Shown piece by piece: positions 49,022 to 60,664 of a stretch of 64,000 nucleotides of DNA; the first letter of the stretch is position 1, and every line of letters starts with the position of its first letter. The stretch is from Phenylobacterium sp. GTDB taxonomy: Bacteria; Pseudomonadota; Alphaproteobacteria; Caulobacterales; Caulobacteraceae. Made by a program: the position numbers and the translations under genes. The stretch covers positions 62,001-126,000 of the forward strand of contig NZ_JAUYAF010000035.1 of assembly GCF_030693625.1 (NCBI RefSeq). Reading direction: 5' to 3'. The notes beneath the pieces were generated by a model. The model saw only the letters and a list, made by a program, of their open reading frames with translations. It was not told the DNA's origin and ran no database searches.

Positions 49022-49226
49022 CCCATCCGAAGCGCCTCCGTAGCAGCACCTAGGGACGCCTCCGAAGTACCGGGGCCTACCTTCAGGAGATCATCCCACT
49101 GATTGGCGAACAGGTCGTCGGCGCGCGCGCTGGCCGCCCGTGTTGTCGGCCAGGGCGATGAGCCAGACGCCGTTCACTCCTGAAGGGTGCGCCACCCAAG
49201 GGTCGCTGACAGCCACGCGCCGTCGG

Positions 49227-49949
49227 TCAGATTGTCACTTCGGCGGACACCGCACGATGATCAGAAAAGGTCGCAGGCTCGCAGGCGTAGTGCGTGACCG
49301 AGAGGTCGCCACCGGAGACGATGTGATCGAAGTCCCAGCGTGGTCGCCACGCCGGGAAGGTGGGCAAGGCCGGCCTTTGCATGCGGCCGCCGGTGGCCTC
49401 GCAGAACGCCTGCAACGGCGCGCCATGGCCAACGCAGTTGAAGTCACCCATGGCCGCCCACGCGCGAGCGCCGCGCAGCGCCTCGGAGACGGCGGCCAAT
49501 TGAAGCATCTGGTCAGGTCGGCCGAGGCTCAGATGCAGGCATGCGATCGTGACCGCGTGAGGGCCCGCAACGTCAGCGACGAGGCACCCGCGCCCGGCGA
49601 CCTGTCCGGGCAGTTTCAGATCGCGCACCTTTGTGATCGGCCAGTGGCTGAGGATGGCGTTCCCATGCCGCGAAATGCCCGGGATCCTACGATTTTCCTG
49701 AACGGCCACATGGGCGTGGCCGGAAAGCGCGGCGATGACATCGACCTGCGAGCGATAGCCGGCGCGCCGCCCTCCCAGATCGACCTCTTGCAGACAGACC
49801 ACGTCATACGGCGAAATCTCCCGTGCGATGTCCTGAAGAATGGCCGTCTTGGACGGCGCGTGCACAAGTTGAAGGTGGGCGCGAAGCAGATAGTCGCGAT
49901 AGCGGCTTGTGCCGATCCCGGCCTGGACGTTCCAGGTCAGCAACCTCAT
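49227..49949 (-). CDS. Endonuclease/exonuclease/phosphatase family protein
   Basis: A 240-aa EEP-fold protein: MRLLTWNVQAG, DVVCLQEVDLGG (catalytic Glu), GDFNCVGHG and FSDHRAVSAEV (catalytic Asp-His). ATG 49949 begins the conserved fold; an open frame extends 120 bases upstream into the phospholipase D gene end. Possible nuclease or lipid phosphodiesterase. It follows the PLD-type gene by 26 bases, a pairing also common in other proteobacteria. Confidence 0.9.
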   Translation of the reverse strand: MRLLTWNVQAGIGTSRYRDYLLRAHLQLVHAPSKTAILQDIAREISPYDVVCLQEVDLGGRRAGYRSQVDVIAALSGHAHVAVQENRRIPGISRHGNAILSHWPITKVRDLKLPGQVAGRGCLVADVAGPHAVTIACLHLSLGRPDQMLQLAAVSEALRGARAWAAMGDFNCVGHGAPLQAFCEATGGRMQRPALPTFPAWRPRWDFDHIVSGGDLSVTHYACEPATFSDHRAVSAEVTI

Positions 49950-49975
49950 CGGTGCTGGGTGGAGCTTAGCAGCGG

Positions 49976-51394
49976 TCACGCGAACGCCTCGGCTCTGCGA
50001 AGCCGCCAGTTTTCCGCCACGCACGAGGGGTCGCCCAGCCCGCGGCGAGAGACAATATCCTCCCACCATGTGGGCGGGCCCATGGCCAAGGGCGCCAGCC
50101 GACCAGCATCGTTGAGGGCGTCGATGGCGGCCACGACGCCACCGCCGGCGATCCTGACGCGCGCGAACCTGTCGGCGTCGACAGCGAGATAGTGGCTGAG
50201 CAGTCGGTCGCGGAACCCAGCGATGGCCGCGCGGTCGGTGCTCGTCCTGGCCTCTATCGCCAGATCACACTCGGTGTCGAAGCCCTCGGAGCGATTGTTG
50301 AGATTGGCGGACCCGACCCGCAGAATGCGGTCGTCGAATACGCCCACCTTGGAATGGACGACGATTGGCGCGCCGGCCGATGTCACGGGCGACACCGCCC
50401 GGAACCGATCGAATGCGTCCGCGGCCTTCAACCCCCGGACCAGCGGATTGCGCGCATAGTCCATCGTCAGATGATCGAACCAGCTGGGGGCCCGCCCGGT
50501 CACCAGCAGCACAACCTCAGGCCCCTCTGGCTCGCGAAGCCGAGCGGCCAGGGCGTGAGCCACGCGGTGGGAGGTGAAGTACTGGTTCTCAAGATAGATC
50601 GTGTGACGGGCGCTCGCGATGCTGGCCAGGGTGAGCCGCCGAACTTCCTCCACCAGCGGGCGACCGCGCCAAGCTGGCTGTGTGCGCACGATCCCCACCT
50701 CGACGTCTGAGAAGTGCGCGGGCGCGCAGGCTGGCCAGGCCGCCACGAACCTTGACCCGTTCATAGGAAGGTCCTGCGCCGTCGCGTTCTTCCATCGCTC
50801 GTGGAAAAGCTCCCCGAGCGCCCCTGCGGCCCGGCCGTCCACCAGCATCATCACCTCGTGGCGCGGGGGATGGGTCGCTCGACTGGGGAGAATTCGGCGG
50901 GGCTCGACGTGGCCGTGGGTTTGGCTATCCCACCGGTTTGTGGCGATGTCGCCTCCACCGCAGAACGCCAGCTGATCGTCGATCACCACCACCTTCTGAT
51001 GGTGGCAGGCCCCGACCGGCAGGTCGCGCACCTCACGAAAGTCGACAGGCGTTCTAGCGAACCGGTGCTTGGCGCGGTGGCCGCGTAGGTCCTGATGCCC
51101 CAGGGCGCCGAATGGAGACTTCCAGACGAGTATTCGGACAGCCAGTCCGGGCTTGGCGCGGCATAGTTCCACCAGAATTCGGCCGATCTCGTCGGGGTCA
51201 TCGGGCCCCTCCATCCCGTCCGGCGCGAGACGGGTGCGAGGATCGAACGCCCAGCCGAGAATATGGATCGAGTGGTTCGCGGTCAGCAGCGCCGCACTGA
51301 GCGCGGCGTAGTAGTTTTCATTGTCTATGAGCACGGCCACGCGCTGCGCCTCCTCGGTCCGCCAGCAGGTTTGGCCAGGAATGAGGACCGTCAC
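49976..51394 (-). CDS. Phospholipase D family protein (cardiolipin-synthase-like)
   Basis: A 472-aa protein with two HKD motifs: HHQKVVVIDD (about 130-140) and HSKVGVFDDRILRVGSANL (about 345-363). Together they form one active site for phosphatidyl transfer or hydrolysis. No N-terminal membrane span, so it is likely a peripheral or soluble PLD. First of a leftward pair with the EEP protein; a lipid-remodelling role is inferred. Confidence 0.9.
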   Translation of the reverse strand: MTVLIPGQTCWRTEEAQRVAVLIDNENYYAALSAALLTANHSIHILGWAFDPRTRLAPDGMEGPDDPDEIGRILVELCRAKPGLAVRILVWKSPFGALGHQDLRGHRAKHRFARTPVDFREVRDLPVGACHHQKVVVIDDQLAFCGGGDIATNRWDSQTHGHVEPRRILPSRATHPPRHEVMMLVDGRAAGALGELFHERWKNATAQDLPMNGSRFVAAWPACAPAHFSDVEVGIVRTQPAWRGRPLVEEVRRLTLASIASARHTIYLENQYFTSHRVAHALAARLREPEGPEVVLLVTGRAPSWFDHLTMDYARNPLVRGLKAADAFDRFRAVSPVTSAGAPIVVHSKVGVFDDRILRVGSANLNNRSEGFDTECDLAIEARTSTDRAAIAGFRDRLLSHYLAVDADRFARVRIAGGGVVAAIDALNDAGRLAPLAMGPPTWWEDIVSRRGLGDPSCVAENWRLRRAEAFA

Positions 51395-51440
51395 GTCTCG
51401 CGGCCGCCGCCAAAATGCGAGCTCGGGCTCAAGAGACCGG

Positions 51441-53768
51441 TCACTCCTCGATCGTCGTCACCTTCAGCGCCTTGTCCGCCGCGATCTCGGCTGCGGAGAA
51501 GGGCAGGCGCACCCGGCCCTTCGTCGAATGCAGCTTAGACTGGTCCGCATAGTGCGGGGAAGCCGGATCGGTGGATTGGTCGTAGGTCAGGATCGCCTCG
51601 GCCACCGGCCCCTTGGCGCCGAAGGTCACCACCTGGATGTAGCTGGAGCCGTGGAAGGGCACGAGCCCCGATCCGACCCACGCCGACTGCTGGGCGTTCA
51701 GCACGCCGGCGGTCCCTTCGCCGCCATGCACCGGGATCTTCTGGTCGCCGCGCACCGCGTACTGCACCTCTCCCCACGGCGCGTCGAGGGCGACGTTCTT
51801 GGTGGCCAAGAGTTCGACGGTGTCGGCCAGGGCGGTCTTGAGTCTGGACGAAGCGGTCGTGTTCAGGCCGTTGGGCGTATGGACCGGATCGGCGGCGTCG
51901 AAGGGCGTGCTCCAGAGGCCGGCGATGCGATCAGCCTTGCGCCAGAACTCCACGAACAGGTGTGCGCCCCGGCTGTCGACGTTCATCCGCCGGTCCCACT
52001 GGGCCAGCACCGTGCAGGCGTCCACCAGGCTGACGTCCTTGCCCGCCGTGCTGGTTCCGCTCGGCGCCTCGGCGCACATCTTCAGCAGGTCTGGGATGGC
52101 GAGGTCGGCCGCCAGGTTGCGGTTGCGGTAGAGCATCTCCCAGACCGCCGCCGGATCGATGCTCTTTCCCGGCAGGCCGTCAGTTCCGGCGAGCCGCGCC
52201 TCAATCTCCATCAGGCCCGAGCGGGTGCGCAGGTTCTGGACGTTGGCGGCCGGGCCCACGATCGGCGGGAAGGCGGCCATGGGCGCACGGCCGTTGGCCA
52301 GCCAGTAGCTGTCATTGCTGTTGGCGACATAGTCGGTGCGCACCTGGGCCGGCATCGCATCCCCCGGCATCAGGCCGGGCGAAGGGGTCCCCGCCGCCAC
52401 CTGCCAGTTGCAGGCCGAGCGTGCGCCATCCAGCACGAAGATCCGCGCTGAGGCCGCCAGGGCTCCCAGTCCGGAGGGCGGCGCGCAGGTCTTGGAAAGC
52501 TCGGCGGTCACGTTGGGGGTCGCGGTGATGTCGGCGTAGAGCACGTCGCCCCTGCGGTCGCTGGCGATGGTGTTCACCCACGGGATGCCAAGGGTCTTGG
52601 TGATGCCGGCCCTGATCTCCCCGACGGAGCGCGCCCGGGCGATGCCCAGCCAGGTGTCGCCGGAGCGGACATTGTTCTTGTTGGCGTCGCGCAGGGCGTA
52701 GGCGGTCTTCGCGGTCCAGGCGACCCCCACCTGGGGCATCACCACCATTGGCCCGTAGATCGACGAATAGGCCATCCGGGTTTGCGCGGGGCCGTCCTTG
52801 ACCTCCACGGTCACCGCCTTGGTGGCCATCGTCAGGCGCTTGCCGTCGACGTAGTAGGCGGTGGGATCGGCGGGATCGAGGCTGAGTTCGAAGACCGTGA
52901 AGTGCCGGTCGGTGGACACGGTGTGGGTCCAGGCCACGTCCTTGTTGAAGCCGATGGACATGCCCGGCGCGCCGCCGATGGTCACCCCCATCACGTCCAG
53001 CTTGCCTGGGATGGTCAGGTGGACCTGGTAGAAGCGGTTGGTGGTCTCCCAGGGGAAGTGCGGGTTGCCCAGCAGGACGCCGGACTTGTTGGCGGTCACG
53101 TCGCGGCCGAAGGCCCAGCCGTTGCTGCCCAGGCCGAACTGCTCGGGCTCGGTGGGCAGGCCTGGCGCATCGAGGGCCGCCTGCGCCTTGAGGGCCGGGG
53201 GCGCCGCCGCATTGACCTGGCGCAGCCAGGCCCCGCCGCTGGCCTGGATCATCCGCTCCTCATTGAGGCGCAGCATGTCGTCGAGAGTGATCGGCCGGAG
53301 CCAGACGGCGTCCCGGCACGCAGCCGGCAGGCTGGCCTTGGGCGTATCGCGCAGGAAGCGGTTGTAGCCGGCGACATAGCCCAGGACCATGTTGCGGTAG
53401 TCCGCCGACAGCTTGTCGAAATTGGTGTTCAGCGCCGCGACGTCGAGATTGGCGCGGAAGAAGAAGTCGCTCTCGAGGTTCTTGGTCTCGGCGAACGCGA
53501 TTGTGGTGGCGCCGTCGGGGCCGAAGTACTTCGACCGTTCCCCATTCACCGTGACCACCTTGTCGGCCAGCAGGCAGAGATTGTCCTGGGCGAAGGCATA
53601 GGCTTGGCCGTAGCCGATCCCGCGATAGTCGGCGGCCTCCACGTGAGGGATGCCATAGGCGGTGCGCGAGATCTTCGCCTTGTAGGCCGGCGCGGCCTGC
53701 GCGCCCCCGGCCAGCACCAGACCCACCAACGCAGCGCCCCACAGCGCCGAAAGCTTACCCGACATCAC
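51441..53768 (-). CDS. Penicillin acylase family protein (AHL/aculeacin acylase-like)
   Basis: A 775-aa Ntn hydrolase precursor: signal peptide (ALWGAALVGLVLAGGAQA), alpha chain to about residue 214, then the beta-chain N-terminal Ser215 in FGLGSNGWAFG, where autocleavage would occur. DTWLGIARARSV and SNDSYWLANGRAP are further family blocks. Members remove acyl chains from beta-lactams, lipopeptides or acyl-homoserine lactones. Length and sequence suit the aculeacin/AHL acylase subgroup. Periplasmic. Monocistronic. Confidence 0.9.
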   Translation of the reverse strand: MMSGKLSALWGAALVGLVLAGGAQAAPAYKAKISRTAYGIPHVEAADYRGIGYGQAYAFAQDNLCLLADKVVTVNGERSKYFGPDGATTIAFAETKNLESDFFFRANLDVAALNTNFDKLSADYRNMVLGYVAGYNRFLRDTPKASLPAACRDAVWLRPITLDDMLRLNEERMIQASGGAWLRQVNAAAPPALKAQAALDAPGLPTEPEQFGLGSNGWAFGRDVTANKSGVLLGNPHFPWETTNRFYQVHLTIPGKLDVMGVTIGGAPGMSIGFNKDVAWTHTVSTDRHFTVFELSLDPADPTAYYVDGKRLTMATKAVTVEVKDGPAQTRMAYSSIYGPMVVMPQVGVAWTAKTAYALRDANKNNVRSGDTWLGIARARSVGEIRAGITKTLGIPWVNTIASDRRGDVLYADITATPNVTAELSKTCAPPSGLGALAASARIFVLDGARSACNWQVAAGTPSPGLMPGDAMPAQVRTDYVANSNDSYWLANGRAPMAAFPPIVGPAANVQNLRTRSGLMEIEARLAGTDGLPGKSIDPAAVWEMLYRNRNLAADLAIPDLLKMCAEAPSGTSTAGKDVSLVDACTVLAQWDRRMNVDSRGAHLFVEFWRKADRIAGLWSTPFDAADPVHTPNGLNTTASSRLKTALADTVELLATKNVALDAPWGEVQYAVRGDQKIPVHGGEGTAGVLNAQQSAWVGSGLVPFHGSSYIQVVTFGAKGPVAEAILTYDQSTDPASPHYADQSKLHSTKGRVRLPFSAAEIAADKALKVTTIEE

Positions 53769-53890
53769 GCGTCCCTCCGGGCGCGTTCCCCGCGCCGCTT
53801 GTGGCGCCAGATGACCGCCTTCCCCGCGCGGCAGTCAACGCCGCGGAGCAGATCCTCCCTCAGGCGCGGCGTGGGGAGGACTCCGAGACG

Positions 53891-55387
53891 TCAGGCCGCG
53901 CGACGCCGCTGGGCCGCGGTGGGCGCGGCGGCTGGGGCGCCGGTGTGGAAGCCGGCGATCAACCGGGTCAGTTCCCCGGCCTCGCCCTTCAGGCTGCTGG
54001 CCGCGGCGGTGGTCTCCTCCACCATGGCGGCGTTCTGCTGGGTGACCTGGTCCATCTGGTTCACGGCGGTGTTGACCTGGGCCAGGCCCACCGACTGCTC
54101 CTGGGCGGTGGCGGCGATCTCGCCCACCATGCCGTCGATCTCCGCGACCCGGTCAACGATGCGCTGCAGGGCCTCGCCGGTCTGGCCCACCAGCTGGACG
54201 CCGGAATTGACCTGCTGGCTGGAGGCCGAAATCAGGGTCTTAATCTCCTTGGCGGCCTCGGCCGAGCGCTGGGCCAGGGCTCGCACCTCAGACGCGACGA
54301 CGGCGAAGCCGCGCCCGGCTTCGCCCGCACGGGCGGCTTCGACCCCGGCGTTCAGGGCCAGCAGGTTGGTCTGGAAGGCGATCTCGTCGATCACCCCGAT
54401 GATCTGGCTGATCTGACTGGAGGACTGCTCGATCTGCGCCATGGCGGCGACAGCCTGTTGGACGACATCACCGCTGGTCTGGGCGTCGCCGCGGGCGGCC
54501 AGCACCACCGCCGAGGCGGCCCTCGCGCCAGAGGCGGTCTGGCGCACGGTGGCGGTGATCTCGTCGAGGGCCGCAGCGGTTTGCTCCAGGCTGGCGGCCT
54601 GATGTTCGGTGCGACGCGACAGGTCGTCGGCCGCCGAGGAGATCTCGTCAGCCCCCCCTCGCACCGCCGAGGTCGAGGTCGAGATCGCCGACATGGCCTC
54701 CCGAAGACCGTTCAGGGCGGCGTTGAAGTCGTCCTTGATGTCCTGAAAGCGAGGATCGACCTGCACGCTCATGGCCGCGGTGAGGTCGCCTCCGGCAAGC
54801 CGGCGCAGGCCATCGGCCAGGGCCGCCACCATATGAGTCTGCTGCTCCTCGCTTTCACGCCGCGCCTCCTCGGCCGCGACCCGCTTGGTCTCCAGGGCCT
54901 CGAGATAGACGGAGACGGCGATGTCCATATCCAGGAAGGTCGCCTTGGTGAGGGCGCCCACTTCGGCGGCCACCGTCTTGACGTCCGGCCCGCGCGCGCC
55001 GAAGCCGCCCTTCGGCCAGCGAGCCTCCAGGACCTTGGTCAGGAGGGACTCCAGGACCAGGGCGTAGCCCCCGATGTACCAGCTGGGTTCCAGTCCGATG
55101 CGGGCATGAACCTCGCCCACCTTGGTGACCGCCTTGGCGTAGGTATCGTCGAACCGGCCGCTGGCGATCATGTCCCAGTGGCTGAGCTGCCGGTTCTGGG
55201 CCGACGTCATGTGCGCGTCGCTCGAGAAATGAGCGCGGGTCTCCGGCGTCGCCCGCACCTGCTCGTAGAAGCCGTCCAGGGCGGCGGGCAGGGCTTTCAT
55301 CACGACCGGCTTCAGGCTGGCGACGTGCGCCTGAGCCTTCTGATCCAGCTTCATGAAGCGGAGGCGATCGTCGATGGTTCGCGACAT
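53891..55387 (-). CDS. Globin-coupled soluble chemoreceptor
   Basis: A 498-aa protein: protoglobin-type sensor (about 1-175) with likely haem-proximal His94 in GEVHARIGLEPSWYIGGY, a HAMP-like linker (about 190-245), then a methyl-accepting signalling domain with hairpin tip EIAFQTNLLALNAGVEAARAG. It has no membrane span, as in HemAT-type aerotaxis receptors. The C-terminus is Ala/Arg-rich without a CheR-binding pentapeptide. ATG 55387 is preferred to GTG 55399. No other che gene is nearby. Confidence 0.93.
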   Translation of the reverse strand: MSRTIDDRLRFMKLDQKAQAHVASLKPVVMKALPAALDGFYEQVRATPETRAHFSSDAHMTSAQNRQLSHWDMIASGRFDDTYAKAVTKVGEVHARIGLEPSWYIGGYALVLESLLTKVLEARWPKGGFGARGPDVKTVAAEVGALTKATFLDMDIAVSVYLEALETKRVAAEEARRESEEQQTHMVAALADGLRRLAGGDLTAAMSVQVDPRFQDIKDDFNAALNGLREAMSAISTSTSAVRGGADEISSAADDLSRRTEHQAASLEQTAAALDEITATVRQTASGARAASAVVLAARGDAQTSGDVVQQAVAAMAQIEQSSSQISQIIGVIDEIAFQTNLLALNAGVEAARAGEAGRGFAVVASEVRALAQRSAEAAKEIKTLISASSQQVNSGVQLVGQTGEALQRIVDRVAEIDGMVGEIAATAQEQSVGLAQVNTAVNQMDQVTQQNAAMVEETTAAASSLKGEAGELTRLIAGFHTGAPAAAPTAAQRRRAA

Positions 55388-55610
55388 GGCGGAATGCACC
55401 CAGACTGTGTAATCTGGGCAAGCTGTGCCGCGAGGGTTAAGGCCCCATTAAGGACAGGGATCGGGACCGTGGGCGCGACAATTGGCGCGACGATCGGCGA
55501 CAGGTGGCGTCAGGCGGCGGGGCAACCCACACGGGCGGCGCCGGCCGCGGAGGCGCAGGGAATCGCCGCCCCCCTCGCATGCGCGCCCGAGTCCGGCTAG
55601 AAGGCGCGCC

Positions 55611-57809
<2,199 letters not shown>

Positions 57810-57810
57810 G

Positions 57811-58293
57811 TCATTCCGACAGCGACCGCTCCAGCATCCGCAGCACGGCGGCGGCGAAGGCCTCCATATTGGCCTTGCGGTCGTCGGACTCCGTCTCGAT
57901 GGTCATGGCCATCTCGATAGGGCCGGAGATGGCGATGCAGGTGTGGCCCGAGGCGTCGCCATAGCCGTTGCCGTTGGGACCCGCAGCGCCGGTCTCCGAC
58001 ACCCCCCAGGTGGCCCCGAAGCGCTCGCGCACCGTGCGGGCCAGGAGCATGGCGTAGGGCTCGCTGGCCGAGCGCATGCCGGCGACGGCCTCGCGCGGCA
58101 GGTCCATCAGCACCATGCGGGCCTTGCCGGTATAGACCACCCCACCGCCCAGATAGTAGGCCGAGGCCCCGGCGACGCTGAGCAGGGCCGCCGACACCAG
58201 GCCGCCCGACGAGCTTTCGGCGACGGCCACCGTCTGCTTGGCCTCCTTCAGCTTGGCGCCGACGGTTTCGGCCAGGTCGTAGAGCGCTTGCAT
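57811..58293 (-). CDS. CinA-family nicotinamide-nucleotide amidohydrolase domain protein
   Basis: A 160-aa single CinA C-terminal (PncC) domain: TVAVAESSSGGLVSAAL, SAYYLGGGVVYTGKAR and GVSETGAAGPNGNGYGDASG. Family enzymes deamidate NMN in pyridine-nucleotide salvage. GAGGAA sits 7 bases before ATG 58293, which is chosen over an upstream in-frame start. Convergent with purL, one base apart. Confidence 0.9.
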   Translation of the reverse strand: MQALYDLAETVGAKLKEAKQTVAVAESSSGGLVSAALLSVAGASAYYLGGGVVYTGKARMVLMDLPREAVAGMRSASEPYAMLLARTVRERFGATWGVSETGAAGPNGNGYGDASGHTCIAISGPIEMAMTIETESDDRKANMEAFAAAVLRMLERSLSE

Positions 58294-58453
58294 CGGCGGT
58301 TCCTCTTTCCTTGTTTCCACCGTCATCGCCTGCGCGCCGCCGGGGCGCAACCGCCGCTGGCCTGCCGCCGCGTCAGGATTTTCTTGGCGGCATCCGCCTC
58401 ACGGCTCATGATGCCGACAATTAGAACACCTGAGATTTTCGGAGGAATTATTC

Positions 58454-59686
58454 ATGGACGCCCAATCCCAGTGGACCGGGCTCGACGCCGGTCGGCTCGA
58501 ACGCATCACCGACCATATCGAGCGCAACTATATCGGCCCGCAGAAGATCGCCGGCTGCCAGATCGCCGTCTCGCGCCACGGCCACCAGGCCTATCTGAAA
58601 TCCTTCGGGTCCATGGACCTGGAGCGCAACAAGCCGATGATGGATGACGCCATCTTCCGCATCTATTCCATGACCAAGCCGATCACCTCGATCGCCCTGA
58701 TGACCTTGTACGAAAAAGGCTATTTCCAGCTCAACGACCCGGTCAGCCGCTTTGTCCCGTCCTGGAAGAACCACCGCGTGTGGGTCTCGGGCGAGGGCGA
58801 CAGCATGGTCACCGAGGCCCCCAAGCGGCCCGTGTCCTTCAAGGACGTGCTCTCCCACACCGGCGGCTTCACCTATGGCGGCGGCCTGCCCGGCGTCGGC
58901 GACCAGCACCCGGTCGACAAGATCTATCGTGGCCTGAAGGTGCGTAGCGCCGGCTCCAACGACACCATGATGGAGTTCCTGGACAAGCTCGGCCAGGTGC
59001 CGCTGCTGTACCAGCCCGGCGAACGCTGGATGTACTCCCTGGCCACCGACATCTGCGGCGCCCTGGTGGAGGTGGTGTCCGGCAAGCCCTTCGCCCAGTA
59101 CCTGCAGGAAGAGATCTTCGGCCCGCTGGGCATGAAGGACACCTCCTTCTTCGTCAGCCCCGACAAGATCGACCGCTTCTGCGCCAACTATCAGCGCGGT
59201 CCCGACAAGAAGCTGAAGGTGATCGATGATCCGGCCACCAGCGCCTTCGCCAAGGAGCCGGGCTTCAAGTCTGGCGGCGGCGGCCTGACTGGCACGATCG
59301 CCGACTACATGCGCTTCTGCGAGATGTTGCGCCGGGGCGGCGAGCTGGACGGTCATCGCGTGATCGGCCCGCGCACCCTGGAAATGATGCACATGAACCA
59401 CCTGCCGGGCGGCAAGGACCTGACCCAGCTGGCCATCGGCGGCTTCTCCGAGACCGCCAACGAGGGGGTGGGCTTTGGCCTGGGCTTCGCCTCGACCATG
59501 AGCCAGACTCAGACCGCCACACTCGGGACCGGCGACTACTATTGGGGCGGGGCCGCCTCCACCATCTTCTGGGTGGATCCCAAGGAAGACCTCTCGGTGG
59601 TCTTCATGACCCAGCTCATGCCGTCGGGCACCTTCAACTTCCGCGGCCAGCTGAAGAGCCTGATCTATTCGGCGATCGTCGACTAG
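58454..59686 (+). CDS. Serine hydrolase, beta-lactamase fold (class C/EstB-like)
   Basis: A 410-aa protein with S72-x-x-K75 in RIYSMTKPITSIALM, a Tyr motif near YSLATDICG, and a Gly-rich final strand before WVDPKEDLSVVFMTQ. No signal peptide, so probably a cytoplasmic esterase or peptidase rather than a secreted beta-lactamase. GGAGGAA precedes the ATG. Monocistronic with a hairpin after it. Confidence 0.92.
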   Translation: MDAQSQWTGLDAGRLERITDHIERNYIGPQKIAGCQIAVSRHGHQAYLKSFGSMDLERNKPMMDDAIFRIYSMTKPITSIALMTLYEKGYFQLNDPVSRFVPSWKNHRVWVSGEGDSMVTEAPKRPVSFKDVLSHTGGFTYGGGLPGVGDQHPVDKIYRGLKVRSAGSNDTMMEFLDKLGQVPLLYQPGERWMYSLATDICGALVEVVSGKPFAQYLQEEIFGPLGMKDTSFFVSPDKIDRFCANYQRGPDKKLKVIDDPATSAFAKEPGFKSGGGGLTGTIADYMRFCEMLRRGGELDGHRVIGPRTLEMMHMNHLPGGKDLTQLAIGGFSETANEGVGFGLGFASTMSQTQTATLGTGDYYWGGAASTIFWVDPKEDLSVVFMTQLMPSGTFNFRGQLKSLIYSAIVD

Positions 59687-59693
59687 ACGGCGG

Positions 59694-59714
59694 GGCCCCT
59701 CCTCAGGAGGGGCC
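59694..59714. terminator. Terminator-like hairpin between convergent genes
   Basis: A perfect 9-base stem, GGCCCCTCC / GGAGGGGCC, with a 3-base loop lies between the serine hydrolase stop and the convergent lipoprotein gene, whose stop begins at 59714. No long T-run. Confidence 0.6.
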
Positions 59715-60352
59715 TATCTGTCGCCGTCGCGGATCCAGCGGGCGACCAGTCCGAAGTCCTCTCCGCCGCCGCCGAACGCCCAGGCCTCGCTCTGGCGCGC
59801 GGCGTTGAGGACAGCGGTCTGGGTGCGGGCCAGACACTCCTCGCGGCCCTTGATGGCGATCAGGCCGGGCGGGAGCTTGGCCGGTCTGGACAGGGTTCCA
59901 ACGTCCAGCTGCGGCGGCCTGGAACACAGGGCCAGCCAGACCCGGGTCTTGGTGACCCGACCGTCGCCATCGGCGGCCAGGGGCCTGACGCCCAGATAGA
60001 TCACCTTCGGATCGCCCGGCTCTCGGTCGGCCGGCGCCTCGATCTGCAGGATGGCGGGGTCTCCCATCGCCAGCCGGTAGTTCACGGCTTCGGAGAATGC
60101 GCCCGAGGCGTCGCGCTTGCCGCCCACCAGGGCCGATGGTCCGACATAGGCGCCGTTTGCGCAATCGGGCCACTTCAGGGCCGAGCCCCGCATGCTGAAC
60201 CTGCAATCGCCCACCGGCATGGCCCAGAGGCCCGGCTTCAGGATCGGCGCGCCGGCCGCATCGGACGCCGAAAACAGCGGCCGATCCGAGCTGACCACCG
60301 CGCAGGCCGCCAGGCTCAGGGCCGCCCAGACGATCGCGACGATGCGCAGCAT
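59714..60352 (-). CDS. Lipoprotein of unknown function
   Basis: A 212-aa protein: lipoprotein signal MLRIVAIVWAALSLAACAVV (Cys17), then a beta-rich domain with LKPGLWAMPVGDCRFSM and KTRVWLALCSRPPQL. An open frame continues far upstream of ATG 60352 but crosses other genes. No family recognised. Divergent from bolA with 72 bases between starts. Confidence 0.75.
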   Translation of the reverse strand: MLRIVAIVWAALSLAACAVVSSDRPLFSASDAAGAPILKPGLWAMPVGDCRFSMRGSALKWPDCANGAYVGPSALVGGKRDASGAFSEAVNYRLAMGDPAILQIEAPADREPGDPKVIYLGVRPLAADGDGRVTKTRVWLALCSRPPQLDVGTLSRPAKLPPGLIAIKGREECLARTQTAVLNAARQSEAWAFGGGGEDFGLVARWIRDGDR

Positions 60353-60424
60353 GAAACAGACCACCAATCCAAGGCTTGTTAAGCTTTCTAGCGCAGAAAC
60401 GATGTCCTGAGAGGCGCGATTCCC

Positions 60425-60658
60425 ATGCCAATGCCCATCACCGATCTGGAGGCCGCGCTTCGCGAAGGCTTCCCCGACTCCGAGATCCAGGTCGAGGACC
60501 TGGCCGGGGACGGCGATCACTATCGCGCCCGCATCGTCTCGAAGGCCTTTTCGGGCCTGTCGCGGGTCAAGCAGCACCAGCTCGTCTACGCCGCCCTCAA
60601 GGGCAAGATGGGCGGCGAGTTGCACGCGCTCGCGCTCGAGACCCAGGCGCCAGGTTAG
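60425..60658 (+). CDS. bolA: BolA family protein
   Basis: A 77-aa class II BolA-like domain: ITDLEAALREGFPDSEIQVE, GDHYRARIVSKAFSGLSRVKQHQLVY, ending LHALALETQ. His in VKQHQLVY is the usual ligand of a bridged [2Fe-2S] cluster with a CGFS glutaredoxin, which is encoded 1 kb downstream. ATG 60431 is an alternative start. An AKR-like gene follows after 6 bases. Confidence 0.94.
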   Translation: MPMPITDLEAALREGFPDSEIQVEDLAGDGDHYRARIVSKAFSGLSRVKQHQLVYAALKGKMGGELHALALETQAPG

Positions 60659-60664
60659 GCCGCC

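Noticed and set aside
49022..49226. Possible gene remnant between ackA and the EEP-family gene
   Set aside because: Frames in both directions are broken within about 30 codons and show no recognisable domain.
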